From assembly GCF_023923225.1 (NCBI RefSeq), contig NZ_CP099489.1:2666001-2730000 (forward strand): a stretch of 64,000 bases of DNA, written 5' to 3'. This document shows, piece by piece, positions 16,774 to 25,129 of the stretch (the first letter of the stretch is position 1; each line of letters opens with the position of its first letter). Both the position numbers and the translations under genes were made by a program. A model generated the notes under the pieces. That model had not been told where the DNA came from. It searched no databases and saw nothing but the letters and a program-made list of their open reading frames with translations. Source of the DNA: Ornithinimicrobium faecis. GTDB taxonomy: Bacteria; Actinomycetota; Actinomycetes; Actinomycetales; Dermatophilaceae.

Positions 16774-17742
16774 ATGGCCGCCTCGTCGAAGAGCCCCGCG
16801 ACCGAGCTCCGCGTGGGTGAGCGCACCGTGCGGATCTCCAACCCCGATCGCGTCTATTTCCCCGAGGGCGGGCACACCAAGCTCGACCTGGCCCACTACT
16901 ACCTCTCTGTTGGCGACGGCATCGTCAACGCCCTGCGCGAGCGGCCCTGCATGCTGCACCGCTTCCCCGAGGGCATCGAGGGAGAGAAGGTCCACCAGAA
17001 GCGTCTCCCCCGCGGCGCTCCCGACTGGGTCGAGACCGCCCACGTGACCTTCCCCCGGTGGAACCGGACGGCCGACGAGCTGTGCGTCACCGAGCTGGCC
17101 AGCGTGATCTGGGCGGTGCAGATGTCGACCGTCGAGTTCCACCCCTGGAACAGTCGGCGCGACGACATCGAGCGGCCCGATGAGTGGCGCATCGACCTGG
17201 ACCCGGGTGAGGAGAGCGACTTCGCGACGGTCCAGCGCGTGGCAGGGGTCGCCCGAGAGGTCCTCGACGAGCTGGGTGCGGTGGGTTGGCCCAAGACCAC
17301 TGGCAGCACGGGCCTGCACATCTATGTGCGGATCCCTCCCGACCATGGCTTCCAGGACGTGCGCCGCGCGGCTCTGGCCTTTGCGCGCGAGGTGGAGCGG
17401 CGAGCCCCGCAGGACGCGACGACGGCCTGGTGGCGCAAGGACCGTGACCCTCGCGCGGTATTCGTGGACTTCAACCAGAACGCCCGGGACCACACGATCG
17501 CCGCCGCCTACTCCGTGCGCGGCCGCCCGGATGCGCGGGTCAGCGCGCCGCTGACCTGGGACGAGGTGCCCGACGTCGCCCCGGCAGACTTCACCATCAC
17601 CACCATGCCGGATCGCTATGCCGAGCTGGGCGATCTGCACGCGGGCATCGACGACGCGGTCTATGACATCGCGCCCCTGCTCGAGTGGGCCGAGCGGGAC
17701 GAGGCGGCAGGCGCCGAGCCGGTCCCGGACCCCGACGACTGA
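16774..17742 (+). CDS. LigD-type DNA/RNA primase-polymerase (stand-alone PolDom)
   Basis: A 322-residue archaeo-eukaryotic primase fold enzyme of the LigD polymerase family, which fills gaps with ribonucleotides at DNA ends in bacterial end joining. The metal ligands are Asp141 and Asp143 (RIDLDPGE) and Asp232 (VFVDFNQN), with STGLH at 178-182; spacing matches the mycobacterial LigD domain. Ligase and nuclease domains are absent and no Ku gene is in the window, so it acts alone or with partners elsewhere. Confidence 0.88.
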   Translation: MAASSKSPATELRVGERTVRISNPDRVYFPEGGHTKLDLAHYYLSVGDGIVNALRERPCMLHRFPEGIEGEKVHQKRLPRGAPDWVETAHVTFPRWNRTADELCVTELASVIWAVQMSTVEFHPWNSRRDDIERPDEWRIDLDPGEESDFATVQRVAGVAREVLDELGAVGWPKTTGSTGLHIYVRIPPDHGFQDVRRAALAFAREVERRAPQDATTAWWRKDRDPRAVFVDFNQNARDHTIAAAYSVRGRPDARVSAPLTWDEVPDVAPADFTITTMPDRYAELGDLHAGIDDAVYDIAPLLEWAERDEAAGAEPVPDPDD

Positions 17743-17849
17743 CCAGCCGTATGCCGAGGCTCCGGCCTGTGCACCGACGCGCCGCAGGTCGGTGGTCCGG
17801 GGGCGCGGATGCTGCCGTGGTGCACCACCCCTTGTCGGCCCTCAGCATG

Positions 17850-17882
17850 CCAAGACCCCCGGTGGTCCACCGGGGGTCTTGG
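17850..17882. terminator. Bidirectional terminator
   Basis: A perfect inverted repeat with 16-bp arms around one central base (CAAGACCCCCGGTGG and its complement) between the convergent polymerase gene and the lipoprotein gene. Confidence 0.8.
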
Positions 17883-17899
17883 TCAGGCCGCAAGCTGCG

Positions 17900-18220
17900 T
17901 CAGTTGCAGTTCTCGGTGGTCCACTCCTCGATGTTCGCGGAGGCTTCCGTCACGGCCGTGGTGTCGATGCTGGCCGGGTCCGACGATGCGAGCTCGAGCT
18001 GCTCAACCATGGTGTCGAAGTCGCCCTTGATGTCGTCCGGAGCCTGGTCTGCCAGGTCCTGCAGCAGGTCCTTCGCAGCGTCGGGGTCGCTGACGTCGAA
18101 TGCCGCGGAGTCCAGCTCCTCGCCGGCCTCACAGAACTCCTGAGCGTCATCTCCACCGCAGGCGGTCAGGGCCGGCACCAGCATGGCGGCGGCCACGACA
18201 CCAGTCATCAGTCGCTTCAT
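17900..18220 (-). CDS. Small lipoprotein of unknown function
   Basis: A 106-residue exported protein: signal peptide MKRLMTGVVAAAMLVPALTAC with lipobox LTAC, then an acidic helical domain with two further cysteines (EFCEAG, ENCN). GGGAGG lies just before ATG 18220. No family is recognised. Confidence 0.75.
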   Translation of the reverse strand: MKRLMTGVVAAAMLVPALTACGGDDAQEFCEAGEELDSAAFDVSDPDAAKDLLQDLADQAPDDIKGDFDTMVEQLELASSDPASIDTTAVTEASANIEEWTTENCN

Positions 18221-18329
18221 CTTTCCTCCCAGTCGAGCCGGCGCGGTGACGAATTGCCCCCTCGGGCACCGGCTTCCGCGGACTAGCCTAAAGGAAGTCT
18301 GGACATATCTTGAACACGCACTGGGGTTC

Positions 18330-19577
18330 TCACCCGGTGATCGAGGCGTGCAGGGTGAGGGCCCGGACGTCCGACAGCGACGCGACCTGGTCGACCACCG
18401 CACGCAACTGAGCCGCCTCGTCACCAGCGGAAAGAGCCTCCTGTCGAGCCAACCGGTGGAGCGGATCCATCGCCTCGGGCCGGTCCAGGAAGTGCCTGAG
18501 CAGCTCGCCGACGACGGTGCGCTGGTGGTCCATGAGGTCGCGGCGCTCGGTGCTGCGCATCACGAAGTGTGCCGCGGTGGCCTTGAGCACGGCAGTCTCC
18601 GCCCGCACGTTGTCCGGCACCACCAGGTCTGCGGCATAGCGGGTGAGGACACCGCCGCCGTGCTCTGCCCGCGTGCTCTGCTCGACCGTGCTGACGAAGC
18701 GGCCGATCAGTCTGCTGGTCATGTCCTTCAGTGCGGCCAGGTCGGCCCGGCTGCCGTCGTGCGACTCCGGCACCCAGCCTGAGGCGAGCAACCGCTCCAG
18801 GGCCGCAGCCAGCTCGTCGTCCGAGAGGTCCGCGGCATAGGACTCGCGGGCCACCTGCACCACCGCTGACTTCTCGACTGTCGAGCGCAGGGCCGCGGGG
18901 TCGATGCGCCCGGACGCGATGCCGTCCTCGACGTCGTGCACGCAATAGGCCACGTCGTCAGCCCAGTCCATGACCTGTGCCTCCAGGCAGCGCCGGCCCG
19001 GCTCGTCCGGAGCACCGTCGCGCAGCCACGCGAACACCTCGACGTCGTCGGGATAGACGCCGAACTTGTGGGTGGCATGCGGCGCCTCGCCCCGAGACCA
19101 CGGATATTTGGTCGCCGCGTCGAGGCTCGCGCGGGTCAGGTTCAGCCCCGCGGAGCGGCCGTCAGCGTGCGAGCGCTTGGCCTCCAGCCGGGTGAGGACC
19201 CGCAGCGTCTGGGCATTGCCCTCAAAGCCCCCGATGTCAGCCGCCAACGTGTCCAGGGCGCTCTCCCCGTTGTGCCCGAAGGGCGGGTGACCGATGTCGT
19301 GGGCCAGACAGGCAGTGTCCACCACATCGGCCGAGCAGCCCAGTGCCGCACCGAATTCCCGGCCGATCTGGGCGACCTCCAGGGAGTGGGTCAGCCGGTT
19401 GCGCACGAAGTCGTCGGAGTCCGGCGAGACGACCTGGGTGGTCGCCGACAGGCGCCGCAGCCCCGCGGAGTGGATGACCCGGCCACGGTCCCGGGCAAAG
19501 TCGTCTCGGTCCAACCGCTTGAGCGCGGGGTCCTCGGAGACCCACCGCTCCCGATCGTGGGGGGTATAGCCGACCAC
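18330..19577 (-). CDS. dgt: Deoxyguanosinetriphosphate triphosphohydrolase-like protein
   Basis: An HD-domain enzyme that splits dNTPs to deoxynucleoside and triphosphate. Of 415 residues, the HD metal site is spread over RNRLTHSLEVAQIG and CLAHDIGHPPFGHNGE in the N-terminal half. GTG 19577 is taken as start (MVGYTPHDRERW). Its neighbour dnaG is about 4 kb downstream; the two genes commonly lie together in actinobacteria. Confidence 0.9.
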   Translation of the reverse strand: MVGYTPHDRERWVSEDPALKRLDRDDFARDRGRVIHSAGLRRLSATTQVVSPDSDDFVRNRLTHSLEVAQIGREFGAALGCSADVVDTACLAHDIGHPPFGHNGESALDTLAADIGGFEGNAQTLRVLTRLEAKRSHADGRSAGLNLTRASLDAATKYPWSRGEAPHATHKFGVYPDDVEVFAWLRDGAPDEPGRRCLEAQVMDWADDVAYCVHDVEDGIASGRIDPAALRSTVEKSAVVQVARESYAADLSDDELAAALERLLASGWVPESHDGSRADLAALKDMTSRLIGRFVSTVEQSTRAEHGGGVLTRYAADLVVPDNVRAETAVLKATAAHFVMRSTERRDLMDHQRTVVGELLRHFLDRPEAMDPLHRLARQEALSAGDEAAQLRAVVDQVASLSDVRALTLHASITG

Positions 19578-19584
19578 GCCGGAC

Positions 19585-20244
19585 CTAGGCGCCGGGGCGC
19601 ACGACGCCCGACTCGTAGGCGTAGACCACGGCCTGTGCCCGGTCCCGCAGCCCCAGCTTGGCCAGCACCTTGCCCACGTGCGTCTTGACGGTCTGCTCGG
19701 CGACGAAGAGCCGCTGCCCGATCTCCACGTTGGACAGGCCGGCCGCGAGCAGCTCGAGCACCTCGCGCTCCCGCGGGGTCAGCGCGTCGAGGGCAGCGGT
19801 CGGGCGCACGTCCGAGCGACGCCGGGTGACCTCCTCGATGAGCCGGCGCGTGACCGACGGCGCGAGCAGCGCCTCCCCCGCAGCCACCAGGCGCACCGCG
19901 CGGATCAGCTCCTCGGCCGGTGCGTCCTTGAGCATGAAACCGCTGGCTCCCAGTCGCAGCGCCTCATAGACATAGTCGTCGATGTCAAAGGTGGTCAGCA
20001 TCAGCACCCGCGGCGCCGGGTCCAACCGCCGCCGGAAGATCTCGGCCGCGGCGTCCAGCCCGTTCATCTCGGGCATGCGCACGTCCATCAGCACGACGTC
20101 GGGGCGCAGCCGCACGACCTCGCGGACGGCAGCGGCACCGTCGGGAGCGTCCCCGACGACCTGGATGTCGGGTTGGGCGGCCAGCAGCGCACCGAATCCC
20201 TGCCGCACCATGGCCTGGTCGTCGGCGATGAAGACATTCACCAT
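19585..20244 (-). CDS. NarL/LuxR-family response regulator
   Basis: A 219-residue two-component regulator. The receiver domain (1-120) has the acidic pair DD8-9, phospho-acceptor Asp54 (LMDVRMP) and the conserved Lys in GFMLKD. The C-terminal LuxR helix-turn-helix is LTPREREVLELLAAGLSN onward. It lies 4 bp after its partner sensor kinase. The output genes are unknown; the divergent Abhydrolase_9 gene upstream of the kinase is a candidate. Confidence 0.92.
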   Translation of the reverse strand: MVNVFIADDQAMVRQGFGALLAAQPDIQVVGDAPDGAAAVREVVRLRPDVVLMDVRMPEMNGLDAAAEIFRRRLDPAPRVLMLTTFDIDDYVYEALRLGASGFMLKDAPAEELIRAVRLVAAGEALLAPSVTRRLIEEVTRRRSDVRPTAALDALTPREREVLELLAAGLSNVEIGQRLFVAEQTVKTHVGKVLAKLGLRDRAQAVVYAYESGVVRPGA

Positions 20245-20248
20245 GGCC

Positions 20249-21637
20249 TTACCCTACGGCCGCCGCCCTGGCTGGCAGGGTCGCACTCACCACCCACCCC
20301 CCGTCAGGACTCGGCCCAGCACTCAACTCGCCGCCGACTGCAGCGGCGCGTGCCGACATACCGGGTATGCCGTGTCCTCCACTCCCCGAGGTGTCTGCCG
20401 GGCGACTGTGGCCGGGTCCGCTGACCACCCGCACCCGCACCTGGTCGCCATAGTCGACCTCGACCTGCACGGGCCCTCCCGGTGCGTGGCGCGAGGCGTT
20501 GGCCAGGGACTCCTGCAGGACGCGATAGAGGACCATCGCCGTCGCCGAGCCCGGCTCGGTCTCCCCCGTGACCGACCACCGCAGGTCGACCCCCGCCGCG
20601 CTGGAGGAGCGCAGCAGTCGGAGCACGTCCTCGACGCCGGGTTGGGGCGCCTGGTCGGGGGCGTGGTCCTCGCTGCGCAGGACCCCCAGCATCGTGCGCA
20701 CCTCGTTGAGGGCCTCGCGTGCCTGGCCGGCCACCGACTCGAACTCGGAGGCGATCTCTGGGGTGACCCCGCCGAGGCGATACTGCGCCGACTGGGCCTG
20801 GACGACGACCATGGACATCCGGTGCGCGACCACGTCGTGCAGGTCGCGGGCGATCCTGGTGCGCTCCTCGGCCAGCACCGCACGGGCCCGCTCCGTCTCG
20901 GCCCGCAGCGACTGCTCCTCGGCCCGGCGGGACTGCACCGCAGCCTCCCGGCGGGAGCGGAACAGGCCGCGCAGGAGGAGACCGAGGCCGAGGAAGGCCG
21001 GGGCTCCCCAGATGACCCAGCCCGCAGCCATGCCGCTGGGCAGGTGGGCCAGGAAGAGGAAGGCCGTGCCCAGGAAGGTGAGCCCGATGCGCGCCGGGGA
21101 CTCCCGGACGCCAACGGCGATGAGCAGCGCCAGCAGCACGATGAACGCGGTGATCTGCCAGGGGAAGCCCTCGGCCGTGCTGGCCAGCTGGGCCCCGGGA
21201 TCCACCGTCACCGGTCCGGTGGGTCTGTCCACGACGCCCGCATCGACCGACGGGCCGGCGCCCGGGGGAAGGGGGGTGAAAACGAGGGGGATGATCGCCG
21301 CCGGGACCACCCACGTCAGCCAACCGAAGAACGGACCGACCCGCAGCCAGACGAGCGGCAGCACTCCCAGGGCCGCCACCAGGGGCCAGAGGGCAGTCGG
21401 CACCTCATGGGTGAGCCCGACGGTCGGCCAGGCGATGGCCATCATGATGGCGGTCACCACCCAGACCAGGATGTTCCCGTGGCGGGTGACGAAGTCGAGG
21501 CCACGAGTCCCGACCCACCTGGCGGGGCGCACCACGGTCGCCTTCAGCGGGCGCACCACCAGCGCCTTGGCTGGTCGCACCGTGACCCAGCTCAGGGCAC
21601 GTCCGGCCCCACGGGCAGTGCGCCCCAGTTTGCTCAT
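20249..21637 (-). CDS. Sensor histidine kinase (HisKA_3 type)
   Basis: A 462-residue membrane kinase. The first ~210 residues hold several hydrophobic helices and a short outside loop; then come a coiled helix (EEQSLRAETERARAVLAEE), the HisKA_3 dimer helix with the phospho-His in RIARDLHDVVAHR, and a HATPase domain with N-box LQESLANASRHA and G-box GGHGIPGM. The start is ATG 21637, with TACGGT 6 nt upstream. It forms an operon with the NarL-type regulator. The signal is unknown. Confidence 0.88.
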   Translation of the reverse strand: MSKLGRTARGAGRALSWVTVRPAKALVVRPLKATVVRPARWVGTRGLDFVTRHGNILVWVVTAIMMAIAWPTVGLTHEVPTALWPLVAALGVLPLVWLRVGPFFGWLTWVVPAAIIPLVFTPLPPGAGPSVDAGVVDRPTGPVTVDPGAQLASTAEGFPWQITAFIVLLALLIAVGVRESPARIGLTFLGTAFLFLAHLPSGMAAGWVIWGAPAFLGLGLLLRGLFRSRREAAVQSRRAEEQSLRAETERARAVLAEERTRIARDLHDVVAHRMSMVVVQAQSAQYRLGGVTPEIASEFESVAGQAREALNEVRTMLGVLRSEDHAPDQAPQPGVEDVLRLLRSSSAAGVDLRWSVTGETEPGSATAMVLYRVLQESLANASRHAPGGPVQVEVDYGDQVRVRVVSGPGHSRPADTSGSGGHGIPGMSARAAAVGGELSAGPSPDGGWVVSATLPARAAAVG

Positions 21638-21643
21638 GTCTCG

Positions 21644-21649
21644 ACCGTA
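21644..21649 (-). promoter_or_regulatory. -10 box of a probable leaderless promoter
   Basis: TACGGT on the minus strand, 6 nt before the kinase ATG. Confidence 0.45.
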
Positions 21650-21800
21650 TCCGCGCGGGGCCGGGCTCGTGTCATACCTGCGGGTGAGTTGGGGACCGGT
21701 CGAGCGGGTGAGGGCGTGCACGTGCCGCGCCAGAACGTCTGCCCGAGGTTGGCTCTGTCGGGGGACCCGCTGTGGCGCACCGGATTCCTAACGTCGAAGC

Positions 21801-23165
21801 ATGCTCACCAGGACCACTCCGATCGCTGCCTTTCCCACCCGAGTTGGCTCGTTGGCACGAAGCCTCCCCGGCCCTCTCGTGCCACCTCGAGTCGGCTCGA
21901 CCCTCGCGGTCGGCGCCGCGCTCGCCCTCTCCACACTCCCCTCGCTGCTCCCCCGCGCTCCCCTGATCCAGGGCTTGTTGACCGGGTCGCTCGTGCTGCT
22001 GACGCTGGCCGTGCCGTGGTCCGTCCGGCAGGCCGTCGCCCGCTGGCGCCCGGTGGGTGCGCCAGTGCACCGGTTGTCGACCGCTCCCACGCCCGAACGG
22101 TCGACAACCGGTGCACTCGTGAAGAAGCGTCGCTCCACGCTCGCGCGGTGGCTCGTGCTGGTCGGGACCGGCGCCGCTGTGGTCGGCACCGCCTGGCTCG
22201 CCCAGCTCGGCCTCGGTCAGCGAGCGGCAGACCTGGCGATGGTGGTCCCTGGGCCGGCCTACTGGCTCACCGCCGGGGCGTGGGCCCTCGCGGTGATCGG
22301 GCTCGGCCTCGTGCTGGCCGCAGGAGCCCGCAGGCTGGCCCGCATCACCTGGCGCCGCACCCCCAAGCCCCTGGCTGCTGTCCTGCTGGCGGGGGTCACG
22401 GTGACCAGCGCCGCAGCCGGACCGATCGACCTGCTCGAGCCCCTGCGCAAGGAACTCGGCCCGACGCACGTCATGCTCGTCGACTCCCCCGCGGGTGCGT
22501 CCCGCTCCTTCTCCCGGGTCGATGAGACGCAGACTCCGCGGGACGGCGCCGAGCTGGCTGTTGAGCGGATGGTGGCTGACGGCGGGCTCGACAAGGGCGC
22601 GATCCTCATCGCCCTGCCGACCGGCAGCGGGTGGGTCAACCGCGAGGCCGTCACGGCCTTCGAGACGCAACTCGATGGCGACGTCGCTGTCGTCTCCGCG
22701 CAGTATGGCGACCTGCCCAGCTGGTGGAGCTTCCTGATCGACCAGGAGCCGGCCGTGGAGTCAGCGGAGGCCCTTGTCGACGGCGTCCTCGCGCGCGTCG
22801 CAGAGCTGCCCGCCGATCAGCGACCCGACGTCTTTGTGCACGGTGAGTCTCTGGGAGCCGCCGCTGGCCAGGCCGCGATCAAGGGCGTCGACGAGCAGGC
22901 CGTGTGCGGCGTGATCTGGTCGGGCGCGCCGGGCGGCGAGGTGTCGGGTCACCCGCGCGAGCGGAGCCTGCGCAACATCGACGACCCGGTCACCTATCTG
23001 TCCCTCGACACCGTCGTGGCGCAACCGCAGGACTGGCCGACCGCCTGGCTGCCGGGCCTGAGCTATGGCACGACCGTGCTGGACCTGGGGGCCTCGCTGC
23101 TGCCCGACGCCGGGCACGGCCACATGTATGGCCCCGAGCAGGACTGGACCCTGCCCACCTGCTGA
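21801..23165 (+). CDS. Abhydrolase_9 family membrane hydrolase
   Basis: A 454-residue protein with four to five N-terminal membrane helices (to about residue 205) and a C-terminal alpha/beta-hydrolase domain, the layout of the actinobacterial Abhydrolase_9 family. The nucleophile Ser is in HGESLG; the terminal GHGHMYGP supplies the likely catalytic His. The loop between helices two and three (about residues 85-110) is encoded by a 20-bp perfect inverted repeat. The last 18 bp including the stop are directly repeated (23151-23186). The substrate is unknown, probably a lipid or ester at the membrane. Confidence 0.78.
   Translation: MLTRTTPIAAFPTRVGSLARSLPGPLVPPRVGSTLAVGAALALSTLPSLLPRAPLIQGLLTGSLVLLTLAVPWSVRQAVARWRPVGAPVHRLSTAPTPERSTTGALVKKRRSTLARWLVLVGTGAAVVGTAWLAQLGLGQRAADLAMVVPGPAYWLTAGAWALAVIGLGLVLAAGARRLARITWRRTPKPLAAVLLAGVTVTSAAAGPIDLLEPLRKELGPTHVMLVDSPAGASRSFSRVDETQTPRDGAELAVERMVADGGLDKGAILIALPTGSGWVNREAVTAFETQLDGDVAVVSAQYGDLPSWWSFLIDQEPAVESAEALVDGVLARVAELPADQRPDVFVHGESLGAAAGQAAIKGVDEQAVCGVIWSGAPGGEVSGHPRERSLRNIDDPVTYLSLDTVVAQPQDWPTAWLPGLSYGTTVLDLGASLLPDAGHGHMYGPEQDWTLPTC
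22065..22118. repeat. 20-bp perfect inverted repeat inside a coding sequence
   Basis: Arms 22065-22084 and 22099-22118 (core GTGCACCGGTTGTCGACCG and its complement) with a 14-nt loop. It stays in frame in the cytoplasmic loop of the membrane hydrolase. Confidence 0.9.
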
Positions 23166-23186
23166 GGCCTGCCCACCTGCTGAGGC
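23151..23186 (+). repeat. 18-bp tandem duplication across a stop codon
   Basis: Two exact copies of CTGCCCACCTGCTGAGGC, 23151-23168 and 23169-23186; the first contains the stop codon of the Abhydrolase_9 gene. Confidence 0.9.
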
Positions 23187-23189
23187 CGG

Positions 23190-23756
23190 TCAGTCGCCCC
23201 GACCGACCTCCGCACCCGTGTCGGCCGAGCGGCGCCCCGTGACGAAAGCCATGGCGCGCCGGGCACCGGAGGCAATGACCGGCATCAGCGGACGCGGCGG
23301 GACGTCGCGATAGCCGCCCTTGGCCAGGTCGGCACTGCGCTCAAAGAAGGAGTATGACGCCCGGTCACCTGTGCGCAGCCACGACCAGCCCACCGAGGCG
23401 ACATAGAGCGGGAGAAACGGCAGACCGAGGCAGGCCATCCACTGCCGGCTGTGCGCCTCCTCGTGCTCTAGCAGGTCCGGGCGCCGGGCGCAGAGGTCAT
23501 CGATGTCGTGACGGGTGATCACCACATCGCCGACGGTGAAGGCGCCGCCGGCCGGGAACTTCCACCGATAGTGCTCCGCGAGGTAGAGCTTGCGCGGCCC
23601 GCGCCGGATGTCAGCACCACCCGCAGTGGCGACCCCCATGCCGAGCAGGGTCGAGAGGTTGAGCCAGTTGAGCTGGTGGCGCACCTTCACCGACGTGGGC
23701 AGCGAGCCTGGCGGAGTCGGTGCCAGCGGTGCGATCAGCGGCGGCGTGGGACTCAT
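23190..23756 (-). CDS. HEXXH-motif protein, putative zinc peptidase-like
   Basis: A 188-residue protein. After a proline-rich start and a short hydrophobic stretch, it has LLEHEEAHSRQW, whose HEEAH matches the zinc-binding HEXXH of gluzincin peptidases, followed by a hydrophobic segment (LPFLPLYVASVGWSW) and FFERSADLAKGG. A distal Glu or Asp ligand (FFERSAD) fits the pattern. Whether it is an active peptidase is unsure. The start at 23756 is preferred over an open extension. Confidence 0.6.
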   Translation of the reverse strand: MSPTPPLIAPLAPTPPGSLPTSVKVRHQLNWLNLSTLLGMGVATAGGADIRRGPRKLYLAEHYRWKFPAGGAFTVGDVVITRHDIDDLCARRPDLLEHEEAHSRQWMACLGLPFLPLYVASVGWSWLRTGDRASYSFFERSADLAKGGYRDVPPRPLMPVIASGARRAMAFVTGRRSADTGAEVGRGD

Positions 23757-23867
23757 GGCGCTCACGCTATCCGCCGACCACTGGCCGAGGCGAGCGGAGA
23801 ACGGCCCCGGCGCCTCGGCATACGGAATCTGATGCGGCTGTCGGTGCCGCGTGGCATCGTGGAGGGC

Positions 23868-24137
23868 ATGTGCCGGAACATTCGCCCGCTGAACAACTTC
23901 GAGCCGCCCGCCACGACCGACGAGGTGCGTGCTGCCGCGCTGCAGTATGTGCGCAAGATCGGTGGCGCGAGCAAGCCCTCGGCCGCCAACCAGGGTGCCT
24001 ATGACCTGGCGATGGAGAAGGTCGCCGCCGCCAGCCAGGAGTTGCTGGACTCCCTCGTCACCTCCGCCCCGCCGAAGAACCGGGACGAGGAGGCCGCCAA
24101 GGCTAGGGCTCGCTCGGCCGCCCGGTTCGCCAGCTGA
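23868..24137 (+). CDS. DUF2277 family protein
   Basis: An 89-residue protein with the family start MCRNIRPLNNFEPPATTDE and the core LQYVRKIGGASKPSAANQ. The function is unknown. The ATG at 23868 follows GGAGGG by 1 nt only, so start spacing is odd, but the family N-terminus fixes it. It runs toward the sulfurtransferase, 24 bp ahead. Confidence 0.85.
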   Translation: MCRNIRPLNNFEPPATTDEVRAAALQYVRKIGGASKPSAANQGAYDLAMEKVAAASQELLDSLVTSAPPKNRDEEAAKARARSAARFAS

Positions 24138-24148
24138 CCGGCAGACCG

Positions 24149-24154
24149 TAGGCT
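24149..24154 (+). promoter_or_regulatory. -10 box of a probable leaderless promoter
   Basis: TAGGCT lies 7 nt before the GTG start of the sulfurtransferase gene. Confidence 0.5.
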
Positions 24155-24161
24155 CAGGTCT

Positions 24162-25025
24162 GTGTCCGATCTGCTGATTGACCCCGCCGAGCTTGCCGAG
24201 TTGCTCGCTGCCGACGACCCGGACGAGCGGCCGGTGCTGCTCGACATCCGCTGGTCCCTCGGGACGCCCCCGGAGGAGCATCACGCCGAGTTTCTCACCG
24301 GCCACCTCCCCGGGGCCGCCTTCATCCCGATGAAGGGTGGTCTGGCTGGCGAGCAGGCTCCCGACGGTCGCGGTGGTCGGCACCCGATGCCGAAACTGCT
24401 CGATGCCCAGGAGGCCTTCCGGGCCGCGGGCGTCACTGACCTGCGGCCGGTCGTCGTTTATGACGGTGCGACGTCCGTTGGCGCGGCGAGGGCCTGGTGG
24501 CTGCTCAACTACTACGGCAAGGACGAGGTGCGCGTCCTGGATGGTGGGTATGCCGCATGGCTGGCCGCCGGTCTGCCGACCGATACCGGGGAGCCTGAGA
24601 TCGAGCGCGGTGACATTGTGCTCACCCCGGGCGGGCGACGACTGCTGGATGCGGACGGGATCGAGCACTATCTCGACCGTCACCAGGTGGTCGACTCACG
24701 GCCGGCGGAGAGGTTCCGCGGCGAGAGCGAGACGGTCGATCCGGTGGCAGGGCACATCCCCGGCGCCATCAGCATCCCTGCGTTGAAGAATGTCGACGAC
24801 ACGGGTCGCTTCCTGCCTGCTGACGACCTGGAGCTGCGGTTCACGGCCCGGGGCATCCAGCCGGACAAGCGGACCGCAATCTATTGCGGCTCCGGCATCC
24901 AGGCGTGCCACATGGCCCTGGCGATGGAGATCGCTGAGGTGGGTGTCTTTGACCCGGCGATCTATATCGGGTCATGGAGCGACTGGATCACCGACCCCGA
25001 GCGGCCGATCGCCACCGGCGCCTGA
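24162..25025 (+). CDS. sseA: Thiosulfate/3-mercaptopyruvate sulfurtransferase
   Basis: A 287-residue two-domain rhodanese that moves sulfane sulfur from thiosulfate or mercaptopyruvate to acceptors such as cyanide or thiols. The C-terminal domain has the catalytic Cys242 in IYCGSGIQA; the N-terminal rhodanese domain is inactive, as usual. The loop residues after Cys (GSGI) resemble mercaptopyruvate-type more than CRKGVT thiosulfate-type enzymes. The stop codon lies inside a 29-bp direct repeat (25011-25075). Confidence 0.87.
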   Translation: MSDLLIDPAELAELLAADDPDERPVLLDIRWSLGTPPEEHHAEFLTGHLPGAAFIPMKGGLAGEQAPDGRGGRHPMPKLLDAQEAFRAAGVTDLRPVVVYDGATSVGAARAWWLLNYYGKDEVRVLDGGYAAWLAAGLPTDTGEPEIERGDIVLTPGGRRLLDADGIEHYLDRHQVVDSRPAERFRGESETVDPVAGHIPGAISIPALKNVDDTGRFLPADDLELRFTARGIQPDKRTAIYCGSGIQACHMALAMEIAEVGVFDPAIYIGSWSDWITDPERPIATGA

Positions 25026-25075
25026 GTCGTTGCCACGGCGCCACCGGCGCCTGAGTCGTGGTCACGGGGCCACCG
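25011..25075 (+). repeat. 29-bp direct repeats at the sseA stop codon
   Basis: GCCACCGGCGCCTGAGTCGT starts at 25011 and again at 25040; a third partial unit starts at 25069. The period is 29 bp, and the first copy contains the end of the gene. Confidence 0.85.
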
Positions 25076-25129
25076 CCCCGCGGGCGAGGAACCCACTGAG
25101 CCGGCCCTGCGGCATACGGCTCCCTTCCG

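Noticed and set aside
22065..22118. Terminator
   Set aside because: It lies within an intact coding sequence on the plus strand with good family match on both sides, and has no T-run.
19982..22525. 847-codon plus-strand open frame over the two-component genes
   Set aside because: The minus strand holds a complete kinase and regulator with all motifs; the plus frame is compositionally that of an antisense shadow.
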